Below, piece by piece: positions 56,780 to 64,000 of a stretch of DNA of 64,000 nt. Both the position numbers and the translations under genes were made by a program. Every line of letters begins with the position of its first letter. The stretch's first letter is position 1. The stretch is taken from positions 124,001 to 188,000 of the forward strand of contig NZ_LGLW01000005.1 of assembly GCF_013620795.1 (NCBI RefSeq), given 5' to 3'. This DNA is from Pseudomonas sp. Q2-TVG4-2 (GTDB taxonomy: Bacteria; Pseudomonadota; Gammaproteobacteria; Pseudomonadales; Pseudomonadaceae). Under the pieces are notes generated by a model. That model did no database searches, had not been told where the DNA came from, and worked only from the letters and a program-made list of their open reading frames with translations.

Positions 56780-57175
56780 ATGCAAATTCTGTTGAATATC
56801 GACGTTGCCGATCTAGGCAGCGCGATCGGCTTCTATCGTGACGCACTGGGTTTGCGTCATGCGCGCACGCTGTTCGAGGGAACGGTAGCCGAGATGCTGG
56901 GTGCTTGCTGCAGGGTTTATCTGATCGAGCATGCCGAACGTGCGCCACCTACTGCCACAGACAAAACCAGCCGGAATTTTGGTCGGCACTGGACGCCGGT
57001 CCATCCGGATTTCGTCGTGGAGAATATCGCCATGGCCTGCGAGCGTGCGGTTGCTGCGGGAGCCCTTCAGGAGACACCCATACGCCAGTTCGCCTGGGGC
57101 GACCTAGTGACCTTCAGCGATCCCTTCGGCAATGGCTTCTGCCTGATCCAGTTTCCCGCTGAGCCATATGAGTGA
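56780..57175 (+). CDS. VOC-superfamily (glyoxalase-like) protein
   Basis: This protein of about 131 residues has the beta-alpha-beta-beta-beta repeats of the VOC fold (NIDVADLGSAIGFYRDALGL, then SDPFGNGFCLIQF at the C-terminus). Members bind a metal and act on aldehyde adducts, antibiotics or aromatic diols. The substrate is unknown. ATG 56780 follows GGAG; an ATG 12 bp upstream is possible. Confidence 0.85.
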   Translation: MQILLNIDVADLGSAIGFYRDALGLRHARTLFEGTVAEMLGACCRVYLIEHAERAPPTATDKTSRNFGRHWTPVHPDFVVENIAMACERAVAAGALQETPIRQFAWGDLVTFSDPFGNGFCLIQFPAEPYE

Positions 57176-57247
57176 GGGCGTGGTGCGCCAAACGCCACCC
57201 CGGCTACACTCCTGGCTCTCTCTTACATCGATCAGAGGACATGGATC

Positions 57248-57643
57248 ATGACCCAACGGGGCAGCTGTTTATGCAAGCGCGTCACCTACGAGATCGACGG
57301 GCCGCTGACCGACGTCCTGAACTGCCACTGCAGCATGTGCCGCAAGCTACATGCATCCGCGTTTCGCACCCGTGCGCGGGTGGCGAGCCGCGATTGGAAG
57401 ACCCTGAGCGGGGCGGAGTCGATCAAGTTCTACGAGTCCTCACCGGGTGAGCACAAGGCCTTCTGCTCGGAATGCGGTTCCAGTCTATTTACCCGTTTCG
57501 ATGCCCATCCCGAGGTGCTTGGCTTTCCGCTGGGCACGCTGGACACTGACCCCGGCGTCAAACCCACCCGGCACATATACGTCGCCAACAAGGCGCCTTG
57601 GTTCGATATCACCGACGACCTGCCCTGCTACGATCAGATGTGA
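57248..57643 (+). CDS. GFA-family zinc protein
   Basis: This 131-residue member of the glutathione-dependent formaldehyde-activating enzyme/CENP-V fold has the zinc cysteines in GSCLCKRVTYE, NCHCSMCRKLHAS and FCSECGSSLF. Family members bind glutathione adducts, though many have no known activity. Closeness to an alcohol/aldehyde oxidation locus makes an aldehyde-adduct role possible but unproven. Confidence 0.9.
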   Translation: MTQRGSCLCKRVTYEIDGPLTDVLNCHCSMCRKLHASAFRTRARVASRDWKTLSGAESIKFYESSPGEHKAFCSECGSSLFTRFDAHPEVLGFPLGTLDTDPGVKPTRHIYVANKAPWFDITDDLPCYDQM

Positions 57644-57656
57644 ACCACGGCGCCAC

Positions 57657-58676
57657 TCACGATACCCCCTTGGAGCGGTGTTCGGCGCCGAACACATCGT
57701 CCCAGCTCCAGCCATCCGCCTCGAGCAATGCGCCAAGCAGTCGGCGGCGCTCATCCTGCTCAACATGCGCTGGCCTCTTCAGCGGAATGCCCGCATGTTC
57801 CAGCGGCTCCAGCGCAACCACCGGACCTGGCGCCTGTGGCGACACACGGCGCAGGTAATTCGCCTTCAACATATCGAGGTGTTGGTTGATTGCCGCTTCC
57901 AGCACCTTCCGTTTCAGCCGGTTCTGGTCTACGTCGACCCGATCCAGCAGGCGCAGTGTCTCGTCCAGCGTCACGATCGCCGGGATAATGCTCTTGCTGG
58001 CCTCACTGTTGTGAAAGCAATGCACGACCGGGTAGGAATGGTGATTGAGCGTGTGCTGCACCAGCATCTGGCTCAAGCCAGTGGCGCTGTCGTAGAACCG
58101 AGAGAGATCCGTACCATTCCAGCTGTTGAGCAGAATTTGCTGCGGCGTCCGCCCCAGGCTCGTGACGATAATGCTTAGCTGGTTCTGCAAACTGACGGCC
58201 GAGAGCACCGGAACGAAGTAGGTAATCGCCACGGTAATGAACGTCAGCCCGCAGAACGCAGCGGCGCTGGTCAGCACGCGCCAGCCATCTCCGGAGGCCG
58301 AGTAGTCGCCGACGCCGAGGGTGGAGAGCGTGAAGCCTGCATAGTAGAAGGTTTCCCATAGATCGGCCGCGGCCTTGGTAGTGCTGTCGATTACCGAGCC
58401 GGGGTGAGACGCGAGCGCTAGAAACAGGCTCAGCCACAGGCAGACGATCCAGGTGAGCAAGATCGATATCAGCACACATTGGCCAGCGTATTCGAGCAGC
58501 CTGGATTCGCCTTGCCGTCTCGCTGCAAGAAAGAACAGACGCCATACGCCTCTCGACAATGCATTGGTGATCTTGCCTCCGCCGCGCATCGACAGCGTGG
58601 TCTTAGCTATATCCAGGGCCACCATGAGGAACAGAAAGATACCGAGAACGAGAAGAGCCATAACGCTGTGTGTCAC
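57657..58676 (-). CDS. Two-TM potassium-channel-type protein
   Basis: This 339-residue protein has several N-terminal hydrophobic helices and an ion-channel pore loop with the selectivity filter STLGVGDYS, flanked by outer and inner helices (about residues 65-150). The C-terminal 190 residues are soluble and helical and lack the usual RCK/TrkA-N nucleotide motif. A GTG start at 58676 or the ATG at 58661 may be used. It probably passes potassium; gating signal unknown. Confidence 0.88.
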   Translation of the reverse strand: MTHSVMALLVLGIFLFLMVALDIAKTTLSMRGGGKITNALSRGVWRLFFLAARRQGESRLLEYAGQCVLISILLTWIVCLWLSLFLALASHPGSVIDSTTKAAADLWETFYYAGFTLSTLGVGDYSASGDGWRVLTSAAAFCGLTFITVAITYFVPVLSAVSLQNQLSIIVTSLGRTPQQILLNSWNGTDLSRFYDSATGLSQMLVQHTLNHHSYPVVHCFHNSEASKSIIPAIVTLDETLRLLDRVDVDQNRLKRKVLEAAINQHLDMLKANYLRRVSPQAPGPVVALEPLEHAGIPLKRPAHVEQDERRRLLGALLEADGWSWDDVFGAEHRSKGVS

Positions 58677-58915
58677 TCCATCACTGAGAACCCACAGGGT
58701 AGGAAAGGAGCCGGCGTCCGGAAGTTCAGGTCACAGGACTCGCTGATTTCGGGTGCCCGATAGGCGTTCCGGCGGTCTGGTCTGTCACCCGCGCCTGATG
58801 CGTTGATCGACGTGCCACGAGCGGTCGAGGCGAATCCTGCCTCGTAACAGCTGTACCGTATCGAAGCCGCCCCCGAGAAGAACGTATTTCCCGCGCCGCG
58901 GGGCTGCAACGGATG

Positions 58916-59233
58916 TCAGTGACCGACCACCACCTCGCTGATTTGCATGACCGGCTCCAGGTCGGTGTAATTGGGAATATCGGCCAGAATTTCGTCGGCA
59001 TGCGGGCCGAAGCCGGCCTGAAAGGCTTCAAGCGAATCACTGAAGATATGGCACATCGCAACGTAGGTGGCGGCCGAGTTCGGCGTGCCGCCAGATAGCC
59101 CCTTGTCCACCGTGTAGTAGAGACAAGCTTTGCCCATGCGGGCCTGCACCAGTGGCATGTGCTTGTCGCGGTAGTAGTTGTGGTCGAAACGTGCACCCGG
59201 GGTATTGGGATACATCACGCTGGCTTTGATCAT
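58916..59233 (-). CDS. EthD-family protein
   Basis: This 105-residue dimeric ferredoxin-like-fold protein begins MIKASVMYPNTPG and has the EthD pattern FDHNYYRDKHMPLV with the conserved histidine. EthD proteins are small accessory proteins for degradative pathways. The ATG at 59233 is preferred to an upstream one lacking homology. The 239-bp gap to the channel gene shows no credible gene. Confidence 0.88.
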   Translation of the reverse strand: MIKASVMYPNTPGARFDHNYYRDKHMPLVQARMGKACLYYTVDKGLSGGTPNSAATYVAMCHIFSDSLEAFQAGFGPHADEILADIPNYTDLEPVMQISEVVVGH

Positions 59234-59340
59234 GCTTCGTGTCTCCATCTTGCCGGACTTCGCGCAGCGCCCGGTTGCGGTTGGTTGTGGCACCGATGTC
59301 TATGGCACGCCCCGCACCGCACAGTTCATTGGTGAGTGAC

Positions 59341-59778
59341 TCACTTGACCACGAACATGCCTTCCATGCCTTTGTTCTGCAGGCCCTTGCAGTAGAACGG
59401 GTAGCGGCCGGGCTTGATCGGCAGGAAGAAAATTTCGGCCTCGCCAGCGTCTTCGAACTCCAGCTCGACCAGCGTGACTGCCTTGATTTCCACGCCGCCG
59501 GCTTCGACCTTGCGCAGGAAGATCGACCGCGCGAACTCGGGCGCCTGAAAAGCGCATTCCTTTTGCCCGTCCGTAGTGATCTTCAGCTGATAGGCAACGC
59601 CGGTTTCCAGCTGATATTCCTTTTGCGACACGGCGTAGCCGGTTTCTTCGGAGCCGAACTTGAGGTCTGGCAAAGCCTGGGTGCGCAGGGTCAGGTCGCC
59701 GGCGGCGTGCACCTGGTCGAAGCCAATCAGGCTGCCGAGAAACAGTACGTTGAGAATCAGTGCTTTGTAAGGAGGCAT
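59341..59778 (-). CDS. Cupredoxin-fold periplasmic protein without histidine ligands
   Basis: This 145-residue protein has a signal peptide (cleavage after VHAA) and a cupredoxin-like C-terminus, PGRYPFYC then KGLQNKGMEGMFVV. The copper cysteine (Cys130) and methionine (Met138) positions are kept, but the histidine between them is replaced and the mature protein contains no histidine at all. A normal type-1 copper site is therefore impossible. A CTACCAAGG box and an A-rich leader put it in the exa regulon. It may be a structural partner, or bind another ligand. Confidence 0.8.
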   Translation of the reverse strand: MPPYKALILNVLFLGSLIGFDQVHAAGDLTLRTQALPDLKFGSEETGYAVSQKEYQLETGVAYQLKITTDGQKECAFQAPEFARSIFLRKVEAGGVEIKAVTLVELEFEDAGEAEIFFLPIKPGRYPFYCKGLQNKGMEGMFVVK

Positions 59779-59787
59779 CGGAATCTG

Positions 59788-59803
59788 CTCTTGTTGTTGT
59801 TGA
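59788..59803 (-). promoter_or_regulatory. A-rich Crc/Hfq-type motif before the cupredoxin gene
   Basis: The minus strand reads GTCAACAACAACAAGA, about 10-25 bases before the start codon, a strong AAnAAnAA match. Confidence 0.6.
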
Positions 59804-59840
59804 CGGTTCCTATGCTATTGGCCGTAACCAGACGCCGATT

Positions 59841-59857
59841 TACTACCTTGGTACACA
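59841..59857 (-). promoter_or_regulatory. CTACCAAGG-type box between cupredoxin and PQQ-ABC genes
   Basis: The minus strand reads GTGTACCAAGGTAGTA, about 65-80 bp before the cupredoxin start and 75-95 bp before the divergent ABC binding-protein gene. It may serve both directions. Confidence 0.6.
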
Positions 59858-59933
59858 GCGACTGGTACTTTCTGCATATTTCCTTCGCATCAACAGGGTT
59901 CCTATGCTGGCGACAACGCCGTAGGAGCCGCCC

Positions 59934-61127
59934 ATGCCCTTTTATTTTCGACGAGTCGGTTGCCTAATCGCGCTCGCCTGCTGCACCTCGCTGACGCACG
60001 CCGACACGGCAAATGACAAAGCGCTGGACGTGCAGATCGGCTATCTGGGCTTTCGCCCCGATCCAGGGCCGCTGCTGTCCAACGTGATACCGGAACCCGA
60101 GGATGCCGGGCAGCGCGGCGCCGAGCTTGCAATCAACGACAGCAATACCACCGGGCGCTTCCTCAAGCACAGCTACGGGCTGACGGCAATCAGCAGCGAC
60201 TCACCGCATCAGCTGATTGAAGAGGCCCTCGGACTGCACGGAAAAGGGCTGCGGCTGTTCGTAGTGAACGCGCCGGCCGCCAGCCTCAAGCAACTCTCCG
60301 AGACGTTACCCGATAGCCTGCTGATCAACGCCGGTAGCGCCAACGATGAACTGCGCATTACCCGTTGCCTCGGCAACGTGCTGCACACCCTGCCCAGCCG
60401 CAGCATGCTGGCCGACGCCCTGGGGCAGTTTCTCGCCGTGCGTCGCTGGAACAGATGGCTGTTGATCAGCGGCCCGACGTTGGAGGATCAAGCCTATGCG
60501 GCGGCGCTACGGCGCGCCGCCAAGCGCTTCGGCCACAGGATCATCGAGGAAAAGCCTTGGTCGTTCGACAACGACCAGCGCCGCAGCGCCCAGGCGGATA
60601 TGCCGCTGTTCACCCAGGCCGACGACTACGACGTCGTGGTTGTAGCGGACGAACGAGGCGACTTTGGCGAGTACGTGCCTTATCACACCTGGCTGCCTCG
60701 GCCTGTAGTCGGGACTCAGGGGCTGACACCGACCGGCTGGCACAAGACGGTGGAAACCTACGGCGCCGCGCAGTTGCAGAAGCGCTTCGAAGCCCACGCC
60801 GACCGCTGGATGAACGACCGCGACTTTGCCGCCTGGATCGGGGTGCGCAGCGTCGCCACTGCCATCACCAAACTCGGCGTAACCGACCCGCAAGCCATCC
60901 GCCAGGTACTGCTCAGCGACACGTTACCGGTGGATGGCTTCAAGGGGCGGAAGCTGACGTTTCGTCCGTGGAACGGCCAGTTGCGCCAACCCATACCGCT
61001 AACCCATGCGCGTGGCCTGGTCTCGAATTCGCCCCAAAATGGATTTCTGCACCCCACCAGCGAGCTGGACACGCTCGGTTTCGACCGACCGGAAAGCGAC
61101 TGCCGGATGAGCGAGACGAAATCATGA
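59934..61127 (+). CDS. PQQ-associated ABC system, periplasmic binding protein
   Basis: This 397-residue protein has a signal peptide (cleavage after THA) and a Leu/Ile/Val-binding-protein fold (VQIGYLGFRPDPGP, later NRWLLISGPTLEDQAYAAAL). It belongs to the set of ABC components found only with PQQ-dependent catabolism. It heads the rightward operon with a Sel1-like protein, a YVTN propeller, an ATPase and a permease. Its ligand is unknown. The stop overlaps the next start (ATGA). Confidence 0.88.
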   Translation: MPFYFRRVGCLIALACCTSLTHADTANDKALDVQIGYLGFRPDPGPLLSNVIPEPEDAGQRGAELAINDSNTTGRFLKHSYGLTAISSDSPHQLIEEALGLHGKGLRLFVVNAPAASLKQLSETLPDSLLINAGSANDELRITRCLGNVLHTLPSRSMLADALGQFLAVRRWNRWLLISGPTLEDQAYAAALRRAAKRFGHRIIEEKPWSFDNDQRRSAQADMPLFTQADDYDVVVVADERGDFGEYVPYHTWLPRPVVGTQGLTPTGWHKTVETYGAAQLQKRFEAHADRWMNDRDFAAWIGVRSVATAITKLGVTDPQAIRQVLLSDTLPVDGFKGRKLTFRPWNGQLRQPIPLTHARGLVSNSPQNGFLHPTSELDTLGFDRPESDCRMSETKS

Positions 61128-61618
61128 ATCGCCGTCTCGCGATTCAGCTGCTGTGCAGCCTTCTGACGGCAGGATCGGCGGCGATTCAAGCCGACGAACT
61201 GGGCTACGAGGCCTATATCGATAGCCCCAAGCGGATCAAGTGCCTGTACGGCTACGTCACCGCCAAGACCGGCAACTTCGATGCAGCCAGGCAGATCTTC
61301 GAGGACTGTGTACGGCGCTGGGACGACATCTACTCGATGATTTCGCTGGCGCAGATGTACGAGAGCGGCAGCGGCGTCGACAAGGATCTCGAACGCGCCG
61401 CGGCATTGCTCAAGCGCGGCGCCCAGCAGCCGGACGACGCCAGCTACGTCAGCCTTGCGCGTTATCACTGGGGCGTCGCACTGGCTGAAGGCCGTGGCGT
61501 TGCAATCGATCGGCAGGCGGCTCGGGAATGGCTGATGAGCGCATCGAAGGGCGGCCAGACCGAGGCCGACGACTACCTGATACACATGGATCAGCAATCG
61601 GATTCCGACATCCGCTGA
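61124..61618 (+). CDS. Secreted Sel1/TPR-like repeat protein
   Basis: This 164-residue protein has a signal peptide (LAIQLLCSLLTAGSAAIQA) and Sel1-type repeats (MISLAQMYESGSGVDKDLERA, then AALLKRGA; YHWGVALAEGRGVAIDRQAA). Its ATG overlaps the stop of the binding-protein gene. It is probably periplasmic and a scaffold for the PQQ-linked proteins; this role is inference. Confidence 0.85.
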   Translation: MNRRLAIQLLCSLLTAGSAAIQADELGYEAYIDSPKRIKCLYGYVTAKTGNFDAARQIFEDCVRRWDDIYSMISLAQMYESGSGVDKDLERAAALLKRGAQQPDDASYVSLARYHWGVALAEGRGVAIDRQAAREWLMSASKGGQTEADDYLIHMDQQSDSDIR

Positions 61619-61628
61619 TGTGCGCCAC

Positions 61629-61643
61629 ACAACAACAAGAGAG
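61629..61643 (+). promoter_or_regulatory. A-rich Crc/Hfq-type motif before the YVTN propeller gene
   Basis: ACAACAACAAGAGAG ends 7 bases before the start codon, covering the ribosome-binding region. Confidence 0.55.
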
Positions 61644-61650
61644 CTTTCAG

Positions 61651-62622
61651 ATGATTCGAACCCTACTTGCCACCGCCATCACCTATACGCTGATCTGCGC
61701 CAGCGGATCGACCCTAGCCGCCACCGCCTACGTCTCCAACGAGAAGGACGACAGCATAAGCGTGATCGACCTGAATACCCTCGAGACGGTGGAAACGCTC
61801 GAGGTGGGCCAGCGCCCGCGCGGCCTGGCGCTCTCACATGACAACAAACTGCTCTATATCTGCGCCAGTGATTCGGACACCGTCCAGGTCATGGACCTTG
61901 CCACGCGCCGGATCATCAAACAGCTACCTTCCGGCGCCGACCCAGAGCAATTCGCCCTGCACCCCAACAACCGCTGGCTGTACATCTCCAACGAGGACGA
62001 TGCCCTGGTGACCGTGGTGGACGTGGACAACGAAGAAGTACTGGCGCAGATCGATGTCGGCGTGGAGCCCGAGGGCATGGCCGTCAGCCCGGACGGCAAA
62101 TGGGCGGTCAACACCAGCGAAACCACCAATATGCTGCACTGGATCGATACCGCCACCAACGCGCTGGTGGACAACACCCTCGTCGATCAGCGCCCGCGCC
62201 ATGTTGAATTCACCAAGGACAGCAAGGTGCTCTGGGCTTCGTCGGAGATCGGCGGAACGGTTAGCGTGGTCGATGTCCAACAGCGGCAGATCCTCAAGAC
62301 CATCAATTTCCAGATCAAGGGCGTCCACCGCGACAAGGTCCAACCGGTCGGCATCAAGCTCAGCTCGAATGGAAGGTACGCCTTCGTTGCCCTCGGCCCG
62401 GCCAACCATATTGCTGTGGTCGATGCGAAAACCTACGAGGTACTCGACTACCTGCTGGTCGGTCGACGCGTCTGGCACATGGCGTTCAACCTTGACGAGA
62501 GCCGGCTGCTGACCACCAACGGCGTCAGCGGCGACGTTTCGGTGATCGACGTCGATACGCTCAAGGTGGTCAAGTCGATCAAGGTCGGCCGCTATCCCTG
62601 GGGTGTGGTGGTCACGCCATGA
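61651..62622 (+). CDS. PQQ-associated YVTN beta-propeller protein
   Basis: This 323-residue periplasmic protein has a signal peptide and seven YVTN-type repeats (AYVSNEKDDSISVIDL, LYISNEDDALVTVVDV, VSPDGKWAVNTSE). It is of the propeller class linked to PQQ-ABC systems. The ATG at 61651 starts the signal peptide; the longer open frame upstream lies in the Sel1 gene. It overlaps the ATPase start (ATGA). Role unknown, possibly substrate or quinoprotein recognition. Confidence 0.88.
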   Translation: MIRTLLATAITYTLICASGSTLAATAYVSNEKDDSISVIDLNTLETVETLEVGQRPRGLALSHDNKLLYICASDSDTVQVMDLATRRIIKQLPSGADPEQFALHPNNRWLYISNEDDALVTVVDVDNEEVLAQIDVGVEPEGMAVSPDGKWAVNTSETTNMLHWIDTATNALVDNTLVDQRPRHVEFTKDSKVLWASSEIGGTVSVVDVQQRQILKTINFQIKGVHRDKVQPVGIKLSSNGRYAFVALGPANHIAVVDAKTYEVLDYLLVGRRVWHMAFNLDESRLLTTNGVSGDVSVIDVDTLKVVKSIKVGRYPWGVVVTP

Positions 62623-63347
62623 GCGCACTGGACGTAGAAAACATCGGCTTCGCCTATGGCGCGCGGCAGGCATTGCAGAGCATTGGTTTCAGCGCTGCTG
62701 CCGGCCGTTTCACCGCACTGCTCGGCCCTAACGGCGCGGGCAAGTCGACACTGATTGCCCTGCTCACACGCCTCTACGATCTGCAACAGGGCGAGATTCG
62801 CGTGGCCGGTTACAGCCTGCGCAGCCAGCCGCGCGAGGCGTTGCGTCGCCTGGGTGTGGTGTTCCAGCAGAGCACGCTGGATCTCGATCTCAGCGTCCAG
62901 CAGAACCTGCGTTACCACGCGGCCCTGCACGGTATGCCGCGCAGCCTCGCGAATGAACGCATCGAGCTCGAACTGGAGCGCCAGCAGCTCGGCGAACGGC
63001 GCAACAGCAAGGTGCGTGAGCTCAACGGCGGTCACCGGAGGCGGGTCGAGATCGCCCGTGCGCTGCTGCACAGACCCAGCTTGCTATTGCTCGACGAAGC
63101 CAGCGCCGGTCTCGACCCGGTCAGCCGGCAAGCACTCAACGCGCATGTGCGGGCGCTCTGCCATGACGAAGGCATGAGCGTGCTCTGGACGACGCATCTG
63201 CTGGACGAAGTGCAGGCCGCAGACGAGCTGATCATCCTCAACCGCGGCGGCCTCGTGGCCCAGGGGCGCGCCGGCTCGCTGTCCGCAGCGGACGGCAGCC
63301 TGGCGCAAACCTTCGCTCGCCTCACTCGCACCCCAGCGGCGGCCTGA
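62619..63347 (+). CDS. PQQ-associated ABC transporter ATPase
   Basis: This 242-residue ATPase has Walker A GPNGAGKST (about residue 33), the signature LNGGHRRRVEIARALLHRP (LSGGQ degraded to LNGGH), Walker B LLLLDEASAGLD, and a switch histidine in WTTHLLDE. The class resembles exporter ATPases of the ABC-2 type. It overlaps the propeller gene and precedes the permease. The binding protein suggests import while the ATPase/permease type suggests export, so direction is unclear. Confidence 0.92.
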   Translation: MSALDVENIGFAYGARQALQSIGFSAAAGRFTALLGPNGAGKSTLIALLTRLYDLQQGEIRVAGYSLRSQPREALRRLGVVFQQSTLDLDLSVQQNLRYHAALHGMPRSLANERIELELERQQLGERRNSKVRELNGGHRRRVEIARALLHRPSLLLLDEASAGLDPVSRQALNAHVRALCHDEGMSVLWTTHLLDEVQAADELIILNRGGLVAQGRAGSLSAADGSLAQTFARLTRTPAAA

Positions 63348-63403
63348 TGCACCGTGATCAACCCCTGTTGCCCTTCCCCGCGCCGGATTCTGGAGCCATC
63401 GTT

Positions 63404-64000
63404 ATGAGTGCCTATTGGGAATGCCTGCGCGCCATCGTCTGGCGTGAGTGGTTGCGTTTCGTCCAGCAGCGCTCGCGCTTTTTCAGCGCCCTAGTGCGCC
63501 CGCTGCTTTGGCTGGTGGTGTTCGCTGCCGGTTTCCGTGCGGCGTTGGGCATTGCGATCATCGAGCCGTACGACACCTACATCACCTACGAGACGTATAT
63601 CGTGCCGGGACTGGCCTGCATGATCCTGCTGTTCAATGGCATGCAGGGCTCATTGTCGATGGTCTATGACCGCGAGATGGGCAGCATGCGGGTGCTGCTC
63701 ACCAGCCCATTGCCGCGCAGTTTCCTGCTGGCGAGCAAGCTGCTCGCGACTGCCCTGATCTCGCTGCTGCAGGTCTACGCCTTTCTCATGATTGCCTGGT
63801 TCTACGGGGTACAGCCGCCAGCGGCTGGTCTGCTGATCGCCCTTCCGGCGCTGCTACTGGTGGCCTTGCTGCTCAGCGCACTCGGCCTGTTGCTGTCCAA
63901 CGGCATCCGCCAGCTGGAGAACTTCGCCGGGGTGATGAATTTCGTCATCTTCCCGATGTTTTTCCTGTCTTCGGCGTTGTATCCGCTGTGGAAAATGCGT
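63404..64000 (+). CDS. PQQ-associated ABC-2-type permease (cut by window end)
   Basis: The frame encodes at least 199 residues of an ABC-2-type permease: an N-terminal cytoplasmic stretch (WECLRAIVWREWLRFVQQRS), then four hydrophobic helices with the typical MVYDREMGSMRVLLTSPLPR loop. ATG 63404 has GGAG 8 bases upstream. A second ATG at 63347 overlaps the ATPase stop (TGATG) in the same frame and is possible. The gene continues past the window. It is of the PedC class linked to phenylethanol and alcohol catabolism. Confidence 0.88.
   Translation, partial: MSAYWECLRAIVWREWLRFVQQRSRFFSALVRPLLWLVVFAAGFRAALGIAIIEPYDTYITYETYIVPGLACMILLFNGMQGSLSMVYDREMGSMRVLLTSPLPRSFLLASKLLATALISLLQVYAFLMIAWFYGVQPPAAGLLIALPALLLVALLLSALGLLLSNGIRQLENFAGVMNFVIFPMFFLSSALYPLWKMR

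Overview
The window looks like chromosomal DNA of a pseudomonad (Pseudomonas sensu lato; the stutzeri group is possible but unproven). The evidence is the order gacA-uvrC-pgsA-tRNA(Gly)-tRNA(Cys)-tRNA(Leu), a gacA with a TTG start, REP-type palindromes, an OprD-family porin, A-rich Crc/Hfq-type leader motifs, and an exa/ped plus pqq locus laid out as in Pseudomonas. Nearly all genes are intact. The main exceptions are one frameshifted MFS transporter (52601-53799) and two genes cut by the window edges (an OprD porin at the left, an ABC permease at the right).

Region 1 (1-22.9 kb) is a hexuronate/aldarate catabolic island. A leftward operon carries kdgD, an alpha-ketoglutarate-semialdehyde-type dehydrogenase, gudD, garD, a GlcD-type FAD oxidase, a D-2-hydroxyacid dehydrogenase and an aldose-1-epimerase-like protein. 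Rightward units carry a second gudD with a tripartite tricarboxylate-type transporter (tctCBA order), then uronate dehydrogenase, an SMP-30 lactonase, a TRAP transporter (dctPQM) and a DMT permease. A FadR-type GntR regulator closes the island. Together these encode the oxidative route: hexuronate, aldarolactone, aldarate, 5-keto-4-deoxyglucarate, alpha-ketoglutarate semialdehyde, alpha-ketoglutarate. A 13-bp element, GTTGTnnnAYRAC, lies at the promoters of kdgD, gudD-2, udh and the GntR gene itself, and is the likely operator.

Region 2 (23-33.6 kb) holds small envelope or hypothetical genes, hglS (2-oxoadipate dioxygenase/decarboxylase), an omega-amino-acid:pyruvate aminotransferase with a divergent LysR regulator, three tRNA genes, pgsA, uvrC, gacA and a multi-pass membrane protein.

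Region 3 (33.5-38.6 kb) is an arsenic island: acr3 divergent from arsR-arsH-ynfA-gapdh-arsJ. It combines arsenite efflux with the GAPDH/ArsJ route for exporting arsenate as 1-arseno-3-phosphoglycerate.

Region 4 (38.7-64 kb) is a PQQ-dependent alcohol oxidation locus: ercS, ercA, pqqH-like peptidase, pqqE, D, C, B, A, an Old Yellow Enzyme homologue, exaC, exaA, exaB, a PedG-like binding protein, a cupredoxin-fold protein, and the PQQ-associated ABC system (binding protein, Sel1-like protein, beta-propeller, ATPase, permease). Several general genes (exonuclease, DUF421, VOC, GFA, ion channel, EthD) sit in between. The motif CTACCAAGG lies 60-130 bp upstream of pqqA, exaC, exaA, exaB and the cupredoxin gene, always in the same orientation, and probably marks the regulon. 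The encoded ExaA has an Asp-Tyr-Asp active-site signature, usually a sign of lanthanide rather than calcium use. The cupredoxin-like protein has no histidine in its mature part, so it cannot form a normal type-1 copper site.
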